DNA of 64,000 bases. It comes from Flavobacterium sp. IB48 (GTDB taxonomy: Bacteria > Bacteroidota > Bacteroidia > Flavobacteriales > Flavobacteriaceae). This document shows, piece by piece, positions 45,708 to 54,429 of this stretch. A model generated the notes under the pieces. The model was not told the DNA's origin. It was given only the letters and a program-made list of their open reading frames with translations, and did no database searches. The first letter of the stretch is position 1, and each line of letters starts with the position of its first letter. The stretch spans positions 158,075 to 222,074 of the forward strand of contig NZ_JAEFCA010000004.1 in assembly GCF_016405855.1 (NCBI RefSeq), written 5' to 3'. A program made the position numbers and the translations under genes.

Positions 45708-47098
45708 GAAAAACGCTAATCCTTTGTTTGTTTTTTCATCTTTCTTGTTTTGCTCAAAACAGAGAGCTGTTGTATAATTTCACTTCAATTCCACAGTCTT
45801 CGCTTGTAAATCCGGGAGCCGATGTTTCGTATAAATATTATTTTGGATTTCCGGTCTTATCTGGAATTTCAGCCAATGTGGGTTCTAGCAGTTTTTCGGC
45901 CTATGATTTATTTTCAAATGATGGAGTCGATTTTAATCAAAAAGTTAGAGATGTTATCAATAAATCATCCAGTAAAGACAAGGTAGTGACCAACCAACAG
46001 TTAGAGATATTTTCTGGCGGATTTAGAATTGGAGGTAGAGAAAGTCGTTCTTACATTTCGTTTGGATTGTATCAGGAATTTGATTTCTTCATGTTTGTTC
46101 CAAAAGATCTGGCTTTACTGGCCTTAAACGGAAATCGAGATTATATCGGAAAATCGTTTAATCTAGGCGATTTGAATATGAAAGCCGAAGTGCTTTCTGT
46201 TTTTCATGTTGGTTTTCATAAAAAAGTAAATGATAAATTTGTTTATGGAGGACGTGCCAAAATTTATTCAAGCGGTGCAAATGCAACTTCTACCAAAAAC
46301 TCAGGTTACATTTATACAGGTGAGCAGCCAGGAACTCCAAATCTTTATAACCAGATCATTTCTTCCAATTTAGAATTAAAAACTTCTGGACTAGCCCGTT
46401 TTACAAAAGATGAATACGAAGGAAATGTAATTCGTGACATTGCCCATAATACCTTTTTTAATGGAAGTCTTGGTTTTGGTGTAGATGCAGGAATTACCTA
46501 TTATATAAAAGACAATTTGCAGTTTACAGCAAGCGTTGTCGATTTAGGTTTTGTGAGACAGACCAAAGACATTGAAACGCTTACCTATAAAGGAACTTAC
46601 CAATACAATGGGGCAAATCCTGACTTTTTAGGTTCAGATGATCCAGAAAATGTCTTTGACGAATTTGATCGTGCAATACCAAGAGATACACTTCATAATA
46701 AATATACTACTTGGCGTCCAACAAAAATTTATTCTTCTATTCAATACTCTTTCGGAGAGAAACGTTCAGATGAGTGTAATTGTCATGGCAATGTCGAAAA
46801 ATTTTATAAAAATGCCGCTGGACTTCAGGTTTTCGGAATGTCTGCTCCCCGCGAACCTTTGGTTGCTTTGACTGCTTTTTACAGAAGAAATATATTTAGA
46901 AAATTAGATCTTAAAGCAACTTATACCTTAGATACTTTTTCGAATAAAAATATTGGTCTAGGCCTTTCAGGGGCAATTGGCCCAGTAAATATTTATGCTT
47001 TAGTCAATAATGTTTTAGAATATAAAGACATTTCCAAAGCCAGTAGTGCCGCTTTCCAACTCGGAATCAATTTCGTTTTTCAAGACAGAGAAGATTAA
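45704..47098 (+). CDS. DUF5723-type outer-membrane beta-barrel protein
   Basis: 464 aa. Signal peptide ending SCFAQ. Barrel-like alternating sequence, NREL...NPGADVSYKYYFGFPVLSGISANVGSSS at the start, as in DUF5723 proteins of Bacteroidota, and RNIFRKLDLKATYTLDTFSNKNIGLGLSGAIGPVNIYALVNNVLEY near the end. A short cytosine-rich insert (DECNCHGN) sits in a loop. Role unknown; similar proteins are linked to gliding or cell-surface lipoprotein assembly only by association. Coupled to the preceding lipoprotein gene. Confidence 0.8.
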   Translation: MRKTLILCLFFHLSCFAQNRELLYNFTSIPQSSLVNPGADVSYKYYFGFPVLSGISANVGSSSFSAYDLFSNDGVDFNQKVRDVINKSSSKDKVVTNQQLEIFSGGFRIGGRESRSYISFGLYQEFDFFMFVPKDLALLALNGNRDYIGKSFNLGDLNMKAEVLSVFHVGFHKKVNDKFVYGGRAKIYSSGANATSTKNSGYIYTGEQPGTPNLYNQIISSNLELKTSGLARFTKDEYEGNVIRDIAHNTFFNGSLGFGVDAGITYYIKDNLQFTASVVDLGFVRQTKDIETLTYKGTYQYNGANPDFLGSDDPENVFDEFDRAIPRDTLHNKYTTWRPTKIYSSIQYSFGEKRSDECNCHGNVEKFYKNAAGLQVFGMSAPREPLVALTAFYRRNIFRKLDLKATYTLDTFSNKNIGLGLSGAIGPVNIYALVNNVLEYKDISKASSAAFQLGINFVFQDRED

Positions 47099-47263
47099 TT
47101 TTATTTATATTATTAGTAGTCGCTTTTTTAAATCAGAAAAAAAGCTTTTTGGCTTTTCGGGGCTCTCCATTTCCATCTGGGCTTGGGTGTATTGTTTTGT
47201 AAGATAATTCGTGTAAATGCAAATTTATGAATAACTTAGTATTCAAGTTAGCAATTTATTCAC

Positions 47264-47271
47264 TATATTTG
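47264..47271 (+). promoter_or_regulatory. -7 box for guaB
   Basis: TATATTTG (TAnnTTTG), 26 nt before ATG 47298. No good -33 found. Confidence 0.55.
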
Positions 47272-47297
47272 CACGCAATTCAACTAGAAATTGCACC

Positions 47298-48770
47298 ATG
47301 ATAGCACACAACTCCAAGATTATCGGCGAAGGTTTAACTTACGACGATGTATTATTAGTACCTAACTACTCGAATGTGCTTCCTCGCGAAGTGAGCATTA
47401 AATCAAAATTTTCAAGAAACATTACATTAAACGTTCCAATTGTATCTGCTGCTATGGATACAGTTACAGAAAGTGCAATGGCAATCGCTATGGCACAAGA
47501 AGGAGGTATTGGTGTTTTACATAAAAATATGACTATCGAACAACAAGCAGGAAAAGTTCGAAAAGTAAAACGCGCAGAAGCAGGTATGATTATCGATCCG
47601 GTAACATTACCAATGAACTCTACTATTGCAGATGCAAAAAACGCTATGAAAGAATTCGGAATCGGTGGTATTCCAATCGTAGACGAAAATAAAATCCTAA
47701 AAGGTATCGTTACAAACCGTGATTTGCGTTTTGAGAAAAACGGTGCAAGACCAATTGCTGAGGTTATGACAAGTCAAAACTTAGTAACAGTTGCAGAAGG
47801 AACTTCTTTAGAACAAGCAGAAGTAGTTTTGCAAGGTCATAAAATCGAAAAATTACCAGTTGTAAATGCTCAAAATGAATTAGTTGGTTTAATTACGTTT
47901 AGAGATATTACAAAACTGACTCAAAAACCAATCGCTAATAAAGATTCTTTTGGTCGTTTAAGAGTTGCTGCTGCAATTGGAGTTACAGGGGATGCAGTTC
48001 TAAGAGCTGAAGCTTTAGTTGCTGCTGGTGTAGATGCAATCATTATCGATACTGCTCACGGACATACAGAAGGTGTTGTGAATACTTTAAAAGAAGTAAA
48101 ATCAAAATTCCCTCAAATAGATGTAATTGTTGGAAACATTGCAACTCCAGAAGCTGCTAAATATTTAGTAGAAAATGGTGCGGATGGAGTAAAAGTTGGA
48201 ATCGGACCTGGTTCTATCTGTACAACTCGTATCGTTGCAGGTGTTGGTTTTCCTCAATTTTCGGCAGTTTTAGAAGTTGCCGCAGCTATCAAAGGAACTG
48301 GAGTTCCTGTTATCGCCGATGGTGGAATTCGTTATACAGGAGATATTCCTAAAGCTATCGCTGCAGGTGCTGACTGTGTAATGTTAGGTTCATTATTAGC
48401 AGGAACAAAAGAGTCTCCAGGAGAAACAATCATTTTTGAAGGAAGAAAATTCAAATCTTACCGCGGAATGGGATCTGTTGAAGCAATGCAAACTGGTTCT
48501 AAAGATCGTTATTTCCAAGATGTTGAAGACGACGTTAAAAAATTAGTTCCAGAAGGAATTGTTGGACGTGTTCCTTACAAAGGAGAATTAAACGAAAGTA
48601 TGCTTCAGTTTATTGGAGGTCTTCGTGCAGGTATGGGATACTGTGGTTCAAAAGATATTCCTACTTTACAGGAGACAGGACGTTTCGTGAGAATTACTTC
48701 AAGCGGAATCACTGAAAGCCACCCGCATAACGTAACAATTACAAAAGAAGCTCCAAATTATTCTAGATAA
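47298..48770 (+). CDS. guaB: Inosine-5'-monophosphate dehydrogenase
   Basis: 490 aa, the normal bacterial length. First committed GMP synthesis step: IMP to XMP with NAD+. Catalytic barrel halves flank a Bateman (two CBS) module at about residues 95-215 ([21 protein letters not shown]...[11 protein letters not shown]). Active-site loop [17 protein letters not shown] with the nucleophilic Cys, [25 protein letters not shown] and the flap [10 protein letters not shown]. Strong terminator follows. Confidence 0.97.
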   Translation: MIAHNSKIIGEGLTYDDVLLVPNYSNVLPREVSIKSKFSRNITLNVPIVSAAMDTVTESAMAIAMAQEGGIGVLHKNMTIEQQAGKVRKVKRAEAGMIIDPVTLPMNSTIADAKNAMKEFGIGGIPIVDENKILKGIVTNRDLRFEKNGARPIAEVMTSQNLVTVAEGTSLEQAEVVLQGHKIEKLPVVNAQNELVGLITFRDITKLTQKPIANKDSFGRLRVAAAIGVTGDAVLRAEALVAAGVDAIIIDTAHGHTEGVVNTLKEVKSKFPQIDVIVGNIATPEAAKYLVENGADGVKVGIGPGSICTTRIVAGVGFPQFSAVLEVAAAIKGTGVPVIADGGIRYTGDIPKAIAAGADCVMLGSLLAGTKESPGETIIFEGRKFKSYRGMGSVEAMQTGSKDRYFQDVEDDVKKLVPEGIVGRVPYKGELNESMLQFIGGLRAGMGYCGSKDIPTLQETGRFVRITSSGITESHPHNVTITKEAPNYSR

Positions 48771-48793
48771 TTTTTAGTTTTCATTATAAAAAT

Positions 48794-48825
48794 AAAAGGC
48801 GTAAGATTTAATTCTTACGCCTTTT
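48794..48825 (+). terminator. guaB terminator
   Basis: 13-bp stem AAAAGGCGTAAGA / TCTTACGCCTTTT, 6-nt loop, T-run. 24 bp past the stop. Confidence 0.9.
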
Positions 48826-48875
48826 TTATTTGTTCAGATTTTAAAAAAAAACTTTGTCAAAGTTCTCCACAATTT

Positions 48876-48979
48876 TGTCATTTCGAGGAACGAGAAATCT
48901 TCGTAAGAAACTCCGTAAAGCATATCATCAATCTTTGGCGAGCCACTAGTGAAGATTTCTCTCTTCGTTCGAAATGACA
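48876..48979. repeat. Palindromic repeat, TGTCATTTCGAGGAACGAGA arms (copy 2)
   Basis: Left 28 bp (48876-48903) identical to 32338-32365. The right end (about 48951-48979) is a complementary arm, TTCGAAATGACA, with a few differences. The inner part is unlike copy 1. A further AATGACAAAC-ended fragment lies near 49030. Fills most of the 312-bp gap between guaB and the monooxygenase gene; nothing else recognised there. Confidence 0.8.
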
Positions 48980-49082
48980 AGATTGTGTTATGTCTTTGTC
49001 GAATCCTGCGTGTGATTCTTCGTTCCTCAGAATGACAAACGTTATATAAAAGAACTTATATCACTTACATGGTGAAAAAAAA

Positions 49083-50225
49083 TCACATGCCACGACTACT
49101 CAAAATATCCTCAGCAACAATATCGGAATGCAATAAATCTTCCATTTTCTTTGTCATGCGTTGTGCTTCTAATGCGTAGCCAAACATTTTTTTCTCATAA
49201 TCAGCAATTGCTTCGTCAATGGTTTCAAATTTTCCGTTGGTTAAATTCTCGGTTAAATGAAAAGCATCAAATAATCCCATATTTACACCTTCTCCTGCAA
49301 ATGGAGGCATTAAATGCGCCGCATCTCCAACAAGTGTAATATTTGAATGTTCTTTCCAAGATTCTTCTAAAGAAAATAAACGCAAAGGCAAACCAGAAAA
49401 TTCGGTTGAAACAGTAAAGAATTTTTTATAATCGTCATTCCAATTTTTGAAAGTTTCATTCAAAAAAGAAATAACAGATTGATCGTCTTCAAAGTTAATT
49501 CCGTGATTTGAAATCCAGTCTTCATCTGCTTTAAAAGAAACTCCAAAGTGAACAGAACCATCACGCATAGTGTGCGTGTAAAACATTTTATGTTCGCCCA
49601 TTGCCATCACGTTTCCGTTTCCGTATTTTGGTTTAAATTCAGGATAATCTTGATCTGGATTTGCAATTTCGCCTTGAATAATATAAGTTCCAGAAAGTTG
49701 AGGTTCTTGATCGCTTACAAATTTTCGTGCATTTGATCTTCCTCCATTTGCGACAATTACAAAATCGGCGGTTGTTGTAGTACCGTTTTTGAATTCTAAA
49801 ATATATTGATTTTCAGATTTATCAATATTGATTAATTGACTATCCCAAACAACAGTGTTTTCTTTAAGATTCTCTAACATAATTTTTCTTAAATCATTGC
49901 GATCAATTTCTGGGCGAGAAAAAGCATTGGTTTCATCAGGCATTTCGTCAGAAGTAATATTTCCGTCTATATCAGCCATTTTTTCGCCAGTTGGGCGTGC
50001 GTATTTATAGAATTCATCCATTAATCCAGCTTTCTGAATTGCATATTGCCCTGAGTCGGAATGAATGTCTAAAGTTCCGCCAGATGTTCTTGCTTGTGAG
50101 TTAAGATCTCTTTCGTAAACCGTAACATTGGCGCCATTAATTTGTAAGATTCTTGCAGTTGTTAATCCAACTGGTCCACCGCCAATAATGGCGATCTTTT
50201 TATTTTCTATAATCGAAGTTTTCAT
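49083..50225 (-). CDS. FAD-dependent monooxygenase closely resembling Tet(X)
   Basis: 380 aa group A flavoprotein monooxygenase. FAD-binding GGGPVGLTTARILQ, VYERD (ribose-binding Glu/Arg), PEIDRNDLRKIM (Arg that stacks on flavin), NGGRSNARKFV, and GDAAHLMPPFAGEGVN near the end, the Tet(X) arrangement. Tet(X) substrate residues Gln192 and His234 have counterparts in YIIQGEIANP and SVHFGVSF; Tet(X) Arg213 appears replaced by a Val (NGNVMAMG), judged by eye from memory. Family members hydroxylate tetracyclines or other aromatic substrates. Downstream of its TetR gene. Confidence 0.88.
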   Translation of the reverse strand: MKTSIIENKKIAIIGGGPVGLTTARILQINGANVTVYERDLNSQARTSGGTLDIHSDSGQYAIQKAGLMDEFYKYARPTGEKMADIDGNITSDEMPDETNAFSRPEIDRNDLRKIMLENLKENTVVWDSQLINIDKSENQYILEFKNGTTTTADFVIVANGGRSNARKFVSDQEPQLSGTYIIQGEIANPDQDYPEFKPKYGNGNVMAMGEHKMFYTHTMRDGSVHFGVSFKADEDWISNHGINFEDDQSVISFLNETFKNWNDDYKKFFTVSTEFSGLPLRLFSLEESWKEHSNITLVGDAAHLMPPFAGEGVNMGLFDAFHLTENLTNGKFETIDEAIADYEKKMFGYALEAQRMTKKMEDLLHSDIVAEDILSSRGM

Positions 50226-50288
50226 TTTATTGAAATTATATTGTATTTAAATTTTGTTGTTGATATGGTTTTAAAATTGAATTTATCC

Positions 50289-50879
50289 TCAAGGAGTAAG
50301 TGCTTTTAGAACGAGATTAAAAGCGCTGTCTTTTATTTCATCTGTAAGAGCAAAGGGTTTTCCAGACATCGATTTTCCTTCTCTATGAAACTCTAGAAGA
50401 GAATAAAGCGGACCATAAACAATACTCCAGAAAATTTCGTAAGGAATAGAAATAAGTTCATTTCTTTCAATTGCAGCAAGCATAAATTCTGTCATCATTT
50501 GTTTATAATCGCCTGTTATTTCTGCGATAATCGCATCTCCATAAGTAGAATGTTTTAAAAGCTCTAGACAAGTTGCTTGCTGTGTAAAGTTTATATTGAA
50601 ATAGATACGATTCTCCCATTGATTACGCAATCCATCTTTGAAAGACATATCTGCAGAAAATCCATCAAACATCTTTTCGAAGAAGTTTTTACCAATTTCA
50701 ATTCCGATTTTTTTAATTAAGTCTTCTTTGTCTGAATAATAGATATAAAGTGTCGCAACAGAAATACCGCATTCTTTAGCAAGACGATTCATTCCAAAAC
50801 CTTCTATGCCTTGTGTAACGATCATTTCAATTGCTTTTTGTTTTACAATTTCTTCTTTATTGGTATCTCTAGTTCTCAT
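50289..50879 (-). CDS. TetR/AcrR-family regulator
   Basis: 196 aa. N-terminal HTH about residues 20-60: GMNRLAKECGISVATLYIYYSDKEDLIKKIG, with the standard TetR helix pattern. The C-terminal domain (KDGLRNQWENRIYFNINFTQQATCLELLKHSTYG) is the variable ligand part. 63 bp upstream of the monooxygenase on the same strand, so likely cotranscribed with it and self-repressing through the palindrome just in front. Confidence 0.9.
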   Translation of the reverse strand: MRTRDTNKEEIVKQKAIEMIVTQGIEGFGMNRLAKECGISVATLYIYYSDKEDLIKKIGIEIGKNFFEKMFDGFSADMSFKDGLRNQWENRIYFNINFTQQATCLELLKHSTYGDAIIAEITGDYKQMMTEFMLAAIERNELISIPYEIFWSIVYGPLYSLLEFHREGKSMSGKPFALTDEIKDSAFNLVLKALTP

Positions 50880-50881
50880 AA

Positions 50882-50902
50882 TTGTACTTGATTATGGTAC
50901 AA
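50882..50902. promoter_or_regulatory. Inverted repeat TTGTAC-N9-GTACAA
   Basis: Lies 3 bp from the TetR ATG and overlaps the -7 box. Candidate operator or overlapping regulatory dyad. Confidence 0.45.
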
Positions 50903-50907
50903 AGATA
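50900..50907 (-). promoter_or_regulatory. -7 box for the TetR-monooxygenase unit
   Basis: Minus-strand TATCTTTG (TAnnTTTG), 20 nt upstream of the TetR ATG. Confidence 0.55.
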
Positions 50908-50916
50908 TAAAAAATA

Positions 50917-50940
50917 ATAAATGAACGATCGCTTATTTAT
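50917..50940. promoter_or_regulatory. 24-bp pseudo-palindrome centred on CGATCG
   Basis: ATAAATGAACGATCG followed by CTTATTTAT reads as a near-symmetrical site. It covers the likely -33 region, as expected for TetR self-repression. TetR operators of similar size and symmetry are common. Confidence 0.55.
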
Positions 50941-50951
50941 GTTTTTTTAAA

Positions 50952-51095
50952 GGTTCTAAGATTCTAAGGTTCTAAGATTCTAAGATTCTAAGATTCTAAG
51001 GTTCTGAGGTTCTAAGGTTCTGAGGTTCTAAGGTTCTGAGGTTCTGAGGTTCTGAGGTTCTGAGGTTTTTAGGTTCTGAGGTTTTTAGGTTCAAA
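50952..51095. repeat. 18-unit tandem array of an 8-bp repeat
   Basis: Eighteen contiguous octamers of consensus G(A/G)TTCT(A/G)A with exact 8-bp period over 144 bp. Order: GGTTCTAA and GATTCTAA units at the left, GGTTCTGA units in the middle, then GGTTTTTA and GGTTCAAA at the right end. Intergenic, between the TetR gene and the L,D-transpeptidase terminator. The period is not a multiple of three and there is no frame. A second locus of the same family, four units, lies at 60278-60309. Confidence 0.88.
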
Positions 51096-51130
51096 GAGAC
51101 AAAGGTTTTTAAGGTTTGGAAAAGGATTGT

Positions 51131-51148
51131 CTCCAGCTTTAGCTGGAG
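51131..51148. repeat. Short hairpin CTCCAGCT-TT-AGCTGGAG
   Basis: 8-bp perfect stem with a 2-nt loop, 35 bp after the octamer array. No adjacent T-run. Confidence 0.5.
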
Positions 51149-51211
51149 GTTGAAAAAAGGACAAAGAGAAGGGCTTTAACCAAATTTTATGTTTAAAATC
51201 AAACAAAAAAA

Positions 51212-51240
51212 AGCTGAAACGATATTGTATCATTTCAGCT
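51212..51240 (-). terminator. Terminator of the L,D-transpeptidase gene
   Basis: Stem AGCTGAAA / TTTCAGCT extended by CGATA/TATCA pairs; A-run at the left. 23 bp past the stop at 51264. Confidence 0.78.
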
Positions 51241-51263
51241 GATTATGTATTTAGAATATATTT

Positions 51264-52148
51264 TTAAAGAGTTTTTGTTGGCTCGGCTTCTCTTAGGTTC
51301 TGATTTTCTAAGATTTCTTTTAAGTAGGGGGTTACTGTGTTTTCAATATCGCCTTCAGAAATATTTAAAGCTTCTGGATCTGAGGCTAGTTTAAGCCACG
51401 GTTTTGGGCCATCAAAATTGTAACTTCCAAAAACAACCACAGGAGTTCCTTTTACTTTTACGTTTTCTTTATCCTTCAAAATCCATTCATCAGCAAATTT
51501 ATAAAGATATTTAGCGTCTTTTTCTAATAGTCGTAAGCAAGAATGTGACGCAGGATACCCAGGCAATGCATATTCGTGAAAACCAACTCCTAATTTATTT
51601 TCAATGTTAAAATTCCATTTTAAATCCCATTCGTCATTAAATGTACTTGTAGTTTGTTCAGCTTTCCAATTGGTGAAAAACAATCCAGTAGGAGTAGGGT
51701 CTTTTTTTCTTCCCATATTGGTTGGGCCTGTGCGAACCAATTCACCGTTTTCGTAAGCAGCAAAAGCTTGCGTTGGATATGAAAAAAGGATAATTTTTGA
51801 AACTTCTTCTAAAGCCGAAACATGCAATGGAAAAGGGAGATAATAAACCAAATCTCCGCTAAAATCTGCGGGAATTACAACTGAATCCAGTTTTTTAAAA
51901 TTGGCTTTATCGGTTCTATTCAAAGCATAAACAATATCCATTTTAGAACTGTCAGCTTCATTAAGTTTGAGCCAATCTTTGGTTTTCTCGATTTGATAAG
52001 AAACCGTTTCAGGTTTTTTATATTCAATTACCTTCTTTTTCTCTTTTTTATTTTCAGTCAGCGTGATGGTATCGGTTTTTTTGCAAGAACCTAATAAAAC
52101 CAACATCAGGATTAGTAGTACGTTTGCTGTGTAATATAACTTTTTCAT
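51264..52148 (-). CDS. L,D-transpeptidase (YkuD) lipoprotein
   Basis: 294 aa from ATG 52148; the 11 codons upstream are rejected since MKKLYYTANVLLILMLVLLGSC is a lipoprotein signal (Cys follows GS). The YkuD domain ends with the motif HEYALPGYPASHSCLRLL: His, then SHSCLR holding the catalytic Cys and Arg. It should form 3-3 cross-links in peptidoglycan or attach proteins to it in the periplasm. Nothing odd. Confidence 0.92.
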   Translation of the reverse strand: MKKLYYTANVLLILMLVLLGSCKKTDTITLTENKKEKKKVIEYKKPETVSYQIEKTKDWLKLNEADSSKMDIVYALNRTDKANFKKLDSVVIPADFSGDLVYYLPFPLHVSALEEVSKIILFSYPTQAFAAYENGELVRTGPTNMGRKKDPTPTGLFFTNWKAEQTTSTFNDEWDLKWNFNIENKLGVGFHEYALPGYPASHSCLRLLEKDAKYLYKFADEWILKDKENVKVKGTPVVVFGSYNFDGPKPWLKLASDPEALNISEGDIENTVTPYLKEILENQNLREAEPTKTL

Positions 52149-52260
52149 ACGTCGAATTTTTATGAATATAAAGTTATACATCTGATAGCTGAAAAGGGTT
52201 ACATAATTTTTGAAATAGGTTTCGGGATTTTCATTTTGTAAATGTTAGTAAACAGTAACT

Positions 52261-53754
52261 TTATTCTTGATTGATTAATTTTATTGTATGCATATATTGT
52301 GTGTCTCTATTTTGTATAAAATCCTCAAATGTCTGTGAAATTTCATAATCAGGAATTACTCCTCTTCCAAAAATTTGATTTGATTTTTTAGGAACATCCT
52401 GTTCCAGATTTACAATAGAAAACTGTGTTTTAATTTTTGTGTTCGGTAACTCGTATTCGATAGGAGTGTGGCCGTTGTGTCCAAAATAGCCACCCATAGT
52501 TTCTTCGCCAATTACAATGGCATTTGTATTTCCTGCAACTAATGAAGCAAATAGTGATCCGGCAGAAGCAATTCTAGAGCTTATCAATAAATAAATCTGA
52601 CCTTTAAAACTGTTTTTTTCTGGCTCTAATAATGAATTGAATCTCTCGTCTTGAATGTATTTTCCGTTTTCCAACTTTGGAAATTCTTCTTTTAATTCAT
52701 CTTCAAAATCCTTTTTCTCTTCTTGTTTTTTCTGCAGTTCTGTTTCTTCGTAAACTAAATATTCAGCAAATGGAATTTCCTGAAAATTGACATATGCAGA
52801 TTTATTTTCACGAAAAGCTTTTTGTGTCAAATAAGAGAAAGTTACAATATCATTAGGATCGGTGCCGCCGCCATTGTTTCTAACATCGACAATTAAGTTT
52901 TTGATTTCAGAATGATTAGAAAGATATTGAAAACAGCTGTCCAAGTATTTCTTGTAAGCAATATGCTGTTTGTCTTTGGCATTTCGTCCAATTACAAAGG
53001 TATGAACAGAAAGTAGTGCTGTATTTTGAGAAATTACTTTAAAAGAATATTTGTCCTTTGCGCGATTGTATTGCAAACTATCAATAGGAAGAGAATGTCG
53101 TTTTTTAAAATTCTCTTTTCGAATTTCGTTTGAGACAGCAGAAATAGTTTTTTTATTTTTTTTGGTTTGATTTGGAAGTGAATATTCTACCGTAAATTTC
53201 TTTTGCGGACCGTATTCCATTTCAAAATATTTAGCAAATGAACCGTTAATTCCGATTGATTTTCCTGTAATATTATAGCCGTCGGTTGTATAATATTTGT
53301 AGAGAGAAGAAAGCAGTTTTTTGGTCTCAATATCATTAATGCTAAATATTTGAGAGCCCAATGGAATTTCTGAGTTTTCAAAATTAAGAACCAATCGATT
53401 CTCTATGAGTTTTACAGGATACGGAAAGAAAATATTTCCTGATGAATATTTCTTTTCAAAATCATTGGGAAGTGTTGTGTCATTGTGCAGACTTCCTTCA
53501 AAATCGGTTATTTGAAGAATTATTTTGTAGAAGTCTATGAGTTCTTTGGGTTTGCTAATTTGCGAAAACGCCCAAGAATAAATACTGTCGATCTGCTGTT
53601 TTGTTCGGTATTTATAAAGGCCTGAATTGGCTTTTTCTCTTATTTCTCTAAAAATAACAAGGTCTTGCTTTAGTTTTTCGACTGATAATTTTTCTTTTTG
53701 AGAGAATAGTAAAATCGGAAAGCAGAAAAAAAATACGATTTTTAGTTTGAGCAT
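52261..53754 (-). CDS. S41-family (C-terminal processing-like) peptidase
   Basis: 497 aa from ATG 53754, where MLKLKIVFFFCFPILLFSQ is a signal peptide; the codons before it are rejected. A PDZ-like region is not obvious. The C-terminal half is the S41 domain: NLIVDVRNNGGGTDPNDIV, LLISSRIASAGSLFASLVAG with the nucleophilic Ser, and EETMGGYFGHNGHTPIEYELPN. Such proteins in Bacteroidota are periplasmic or surface proteases of unclear targets. Confidence 0.88.
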   Translation of the reverse strand: MLKLKIVFFFCFPILLFSQKEKLSVEKLKQDLVIFREIREKANSGLYKYRTKQQIDSIYSWAFSQISKPKELIDFYKIILQITDFEGSLHNDTTLPNDFEKKYSSGNIFFPYPVKLIENRLVLNFENSEIPLGSQIFSINDIETKKLLSSLYKYYTTDGYNITGKSIGINGSFAKYFEMEYGPQKKFTVEYSLPNQTKKNKKTISAVSNEIRKENFKKRHSLPIDSLQYNRAKDKYSFKVISQNTALLSVHTFVIGRNAKDKQHIAYKKYLDSCFQYLSNHSEIKNLIVDVRNNGGGTDPNDIVTFSYLTQKAFRENKSAYVNFQEIPFAEYLVYEETELQKKQEEKKDFEDELKEEFPKLENGKYIQDERFNSLLEPEKNSFKGQIYLLISSRIASAGSLFASLVAGNTNAIVIGEETMGGYFGHNGHTPIEYELPNTKIKTQFSIVNLEQDVPKKSNQIFGRGVIPDYEISQTFEDFIQNRDTQYMHTIKLINQE

Positions 53755-53793
53755 TTTAGATTTTTTTAGGGAATCTAAAATACTCAAAAACTT

Positions 53794-54378
53794 TTAAATC
53801 AAACCTTTTATTCTAGCATGCTGCAATAACATAATAGTTTTAGCGTCTGAAATTTCTCCAGATTCGATCATAGCGTAAGCTTGATCAAAAGTAAATTCTA
53901 AAACCTCAATATTTTCTTGTTCAGCATCAAGTCCGCCGCCTTCGCTTACTTTCATATTTTCGTCGTATTCGCCAACAAAAAGATATAGAATTTCTGTTAC
54001 AGAACCTGGCGACATATAAGTTTCGATTACTTTTTGAACTTTGCTTAAACGATAACCAGTTTCTTCTTCTGTTTCGCGAATTATAGCTTGCTCTGCATTG
54101 TCTTTGTCTAAAAGTCCAGCGCAAACTTCAATCATCATTCCAGATTTATTTCCGTTAAGATAAGTCGGCAAACGAAATTGTCTTGTTAGTACAACTGTTT
54201 TCTTAGCAGTATTGTATAATAATATTCCAGCGCCATTTCCGCGATCGTATACTTCACGAATGTGCGATTCAACAGGCTGATCTTCTTTTTTATAATTAAA
54301 AGTTACTTTGTTTAACAGATACCAATTATCAGATAATAATTTGGTTTCTGTTATTTCAATTTCAGGATTTTTTCTCAT
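53794..54378 (-). CDS. NUDIX hydrolase (GDP-mannose pyrophosphatase NudK-like)
   Basis: 194 aa from ATG 54378. The Nudix box reads GLLDKDNAEQAIIRETEEETGYRL, a slightly variant GX5EX7REUXEEXGU. Other segments match NudK/ADP-sugar pyrophosphatases: VLTRQFRLPTYLNGNKSGMMIEVCAG and YMSPGSVTEILYLFVGEYD. Probably hydrolyses nucleoside diphosphate sugars; cytosolic. Located between S41 and purA genes, after the purA terminator. Confidence 0.9.
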   Translation of the reverse strand: MRKNPEIEITETKLLSDNWYLLNKVTFNYKKEDQPVESHIREVYDRGNGAGILLYNTAKKTVVLTRQFRLPTYLNGNKSGMMIEVCAGLLDKDNAEQAIIRETEEETGYRLSKVQKVIETYMSPGSVTEILYLFVGEYDENMKVSEGGGLDAEQENIEVLEFTFDQAYAMIESGEISDAKTIMLLQHARIKGLI

Positions 54379-54397
54379 AAAACTATTTTTCAAAAAA

Positions 54398-54422
54398 AAA
54401 CGCTCTGATTATCAGAGCGTTT
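54398..54422 (-). terminator. purA terminator
   Basis: 12-bp stem AAACGCTCTGAT / ATCAGAGCGTTT with 1-nt loop and A-run at left. 8 bp past the purA stop and overlapping the NUDIX start region. Confidence 0.88.
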
Positions 54423-54429
54423 AAATGTA

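Noticed and set aside
50952..51095. CRISPR-like array
   Set aside because: The period is 8 bp with no unique spacers and there are no cas genes, so it is a tandem repeat.
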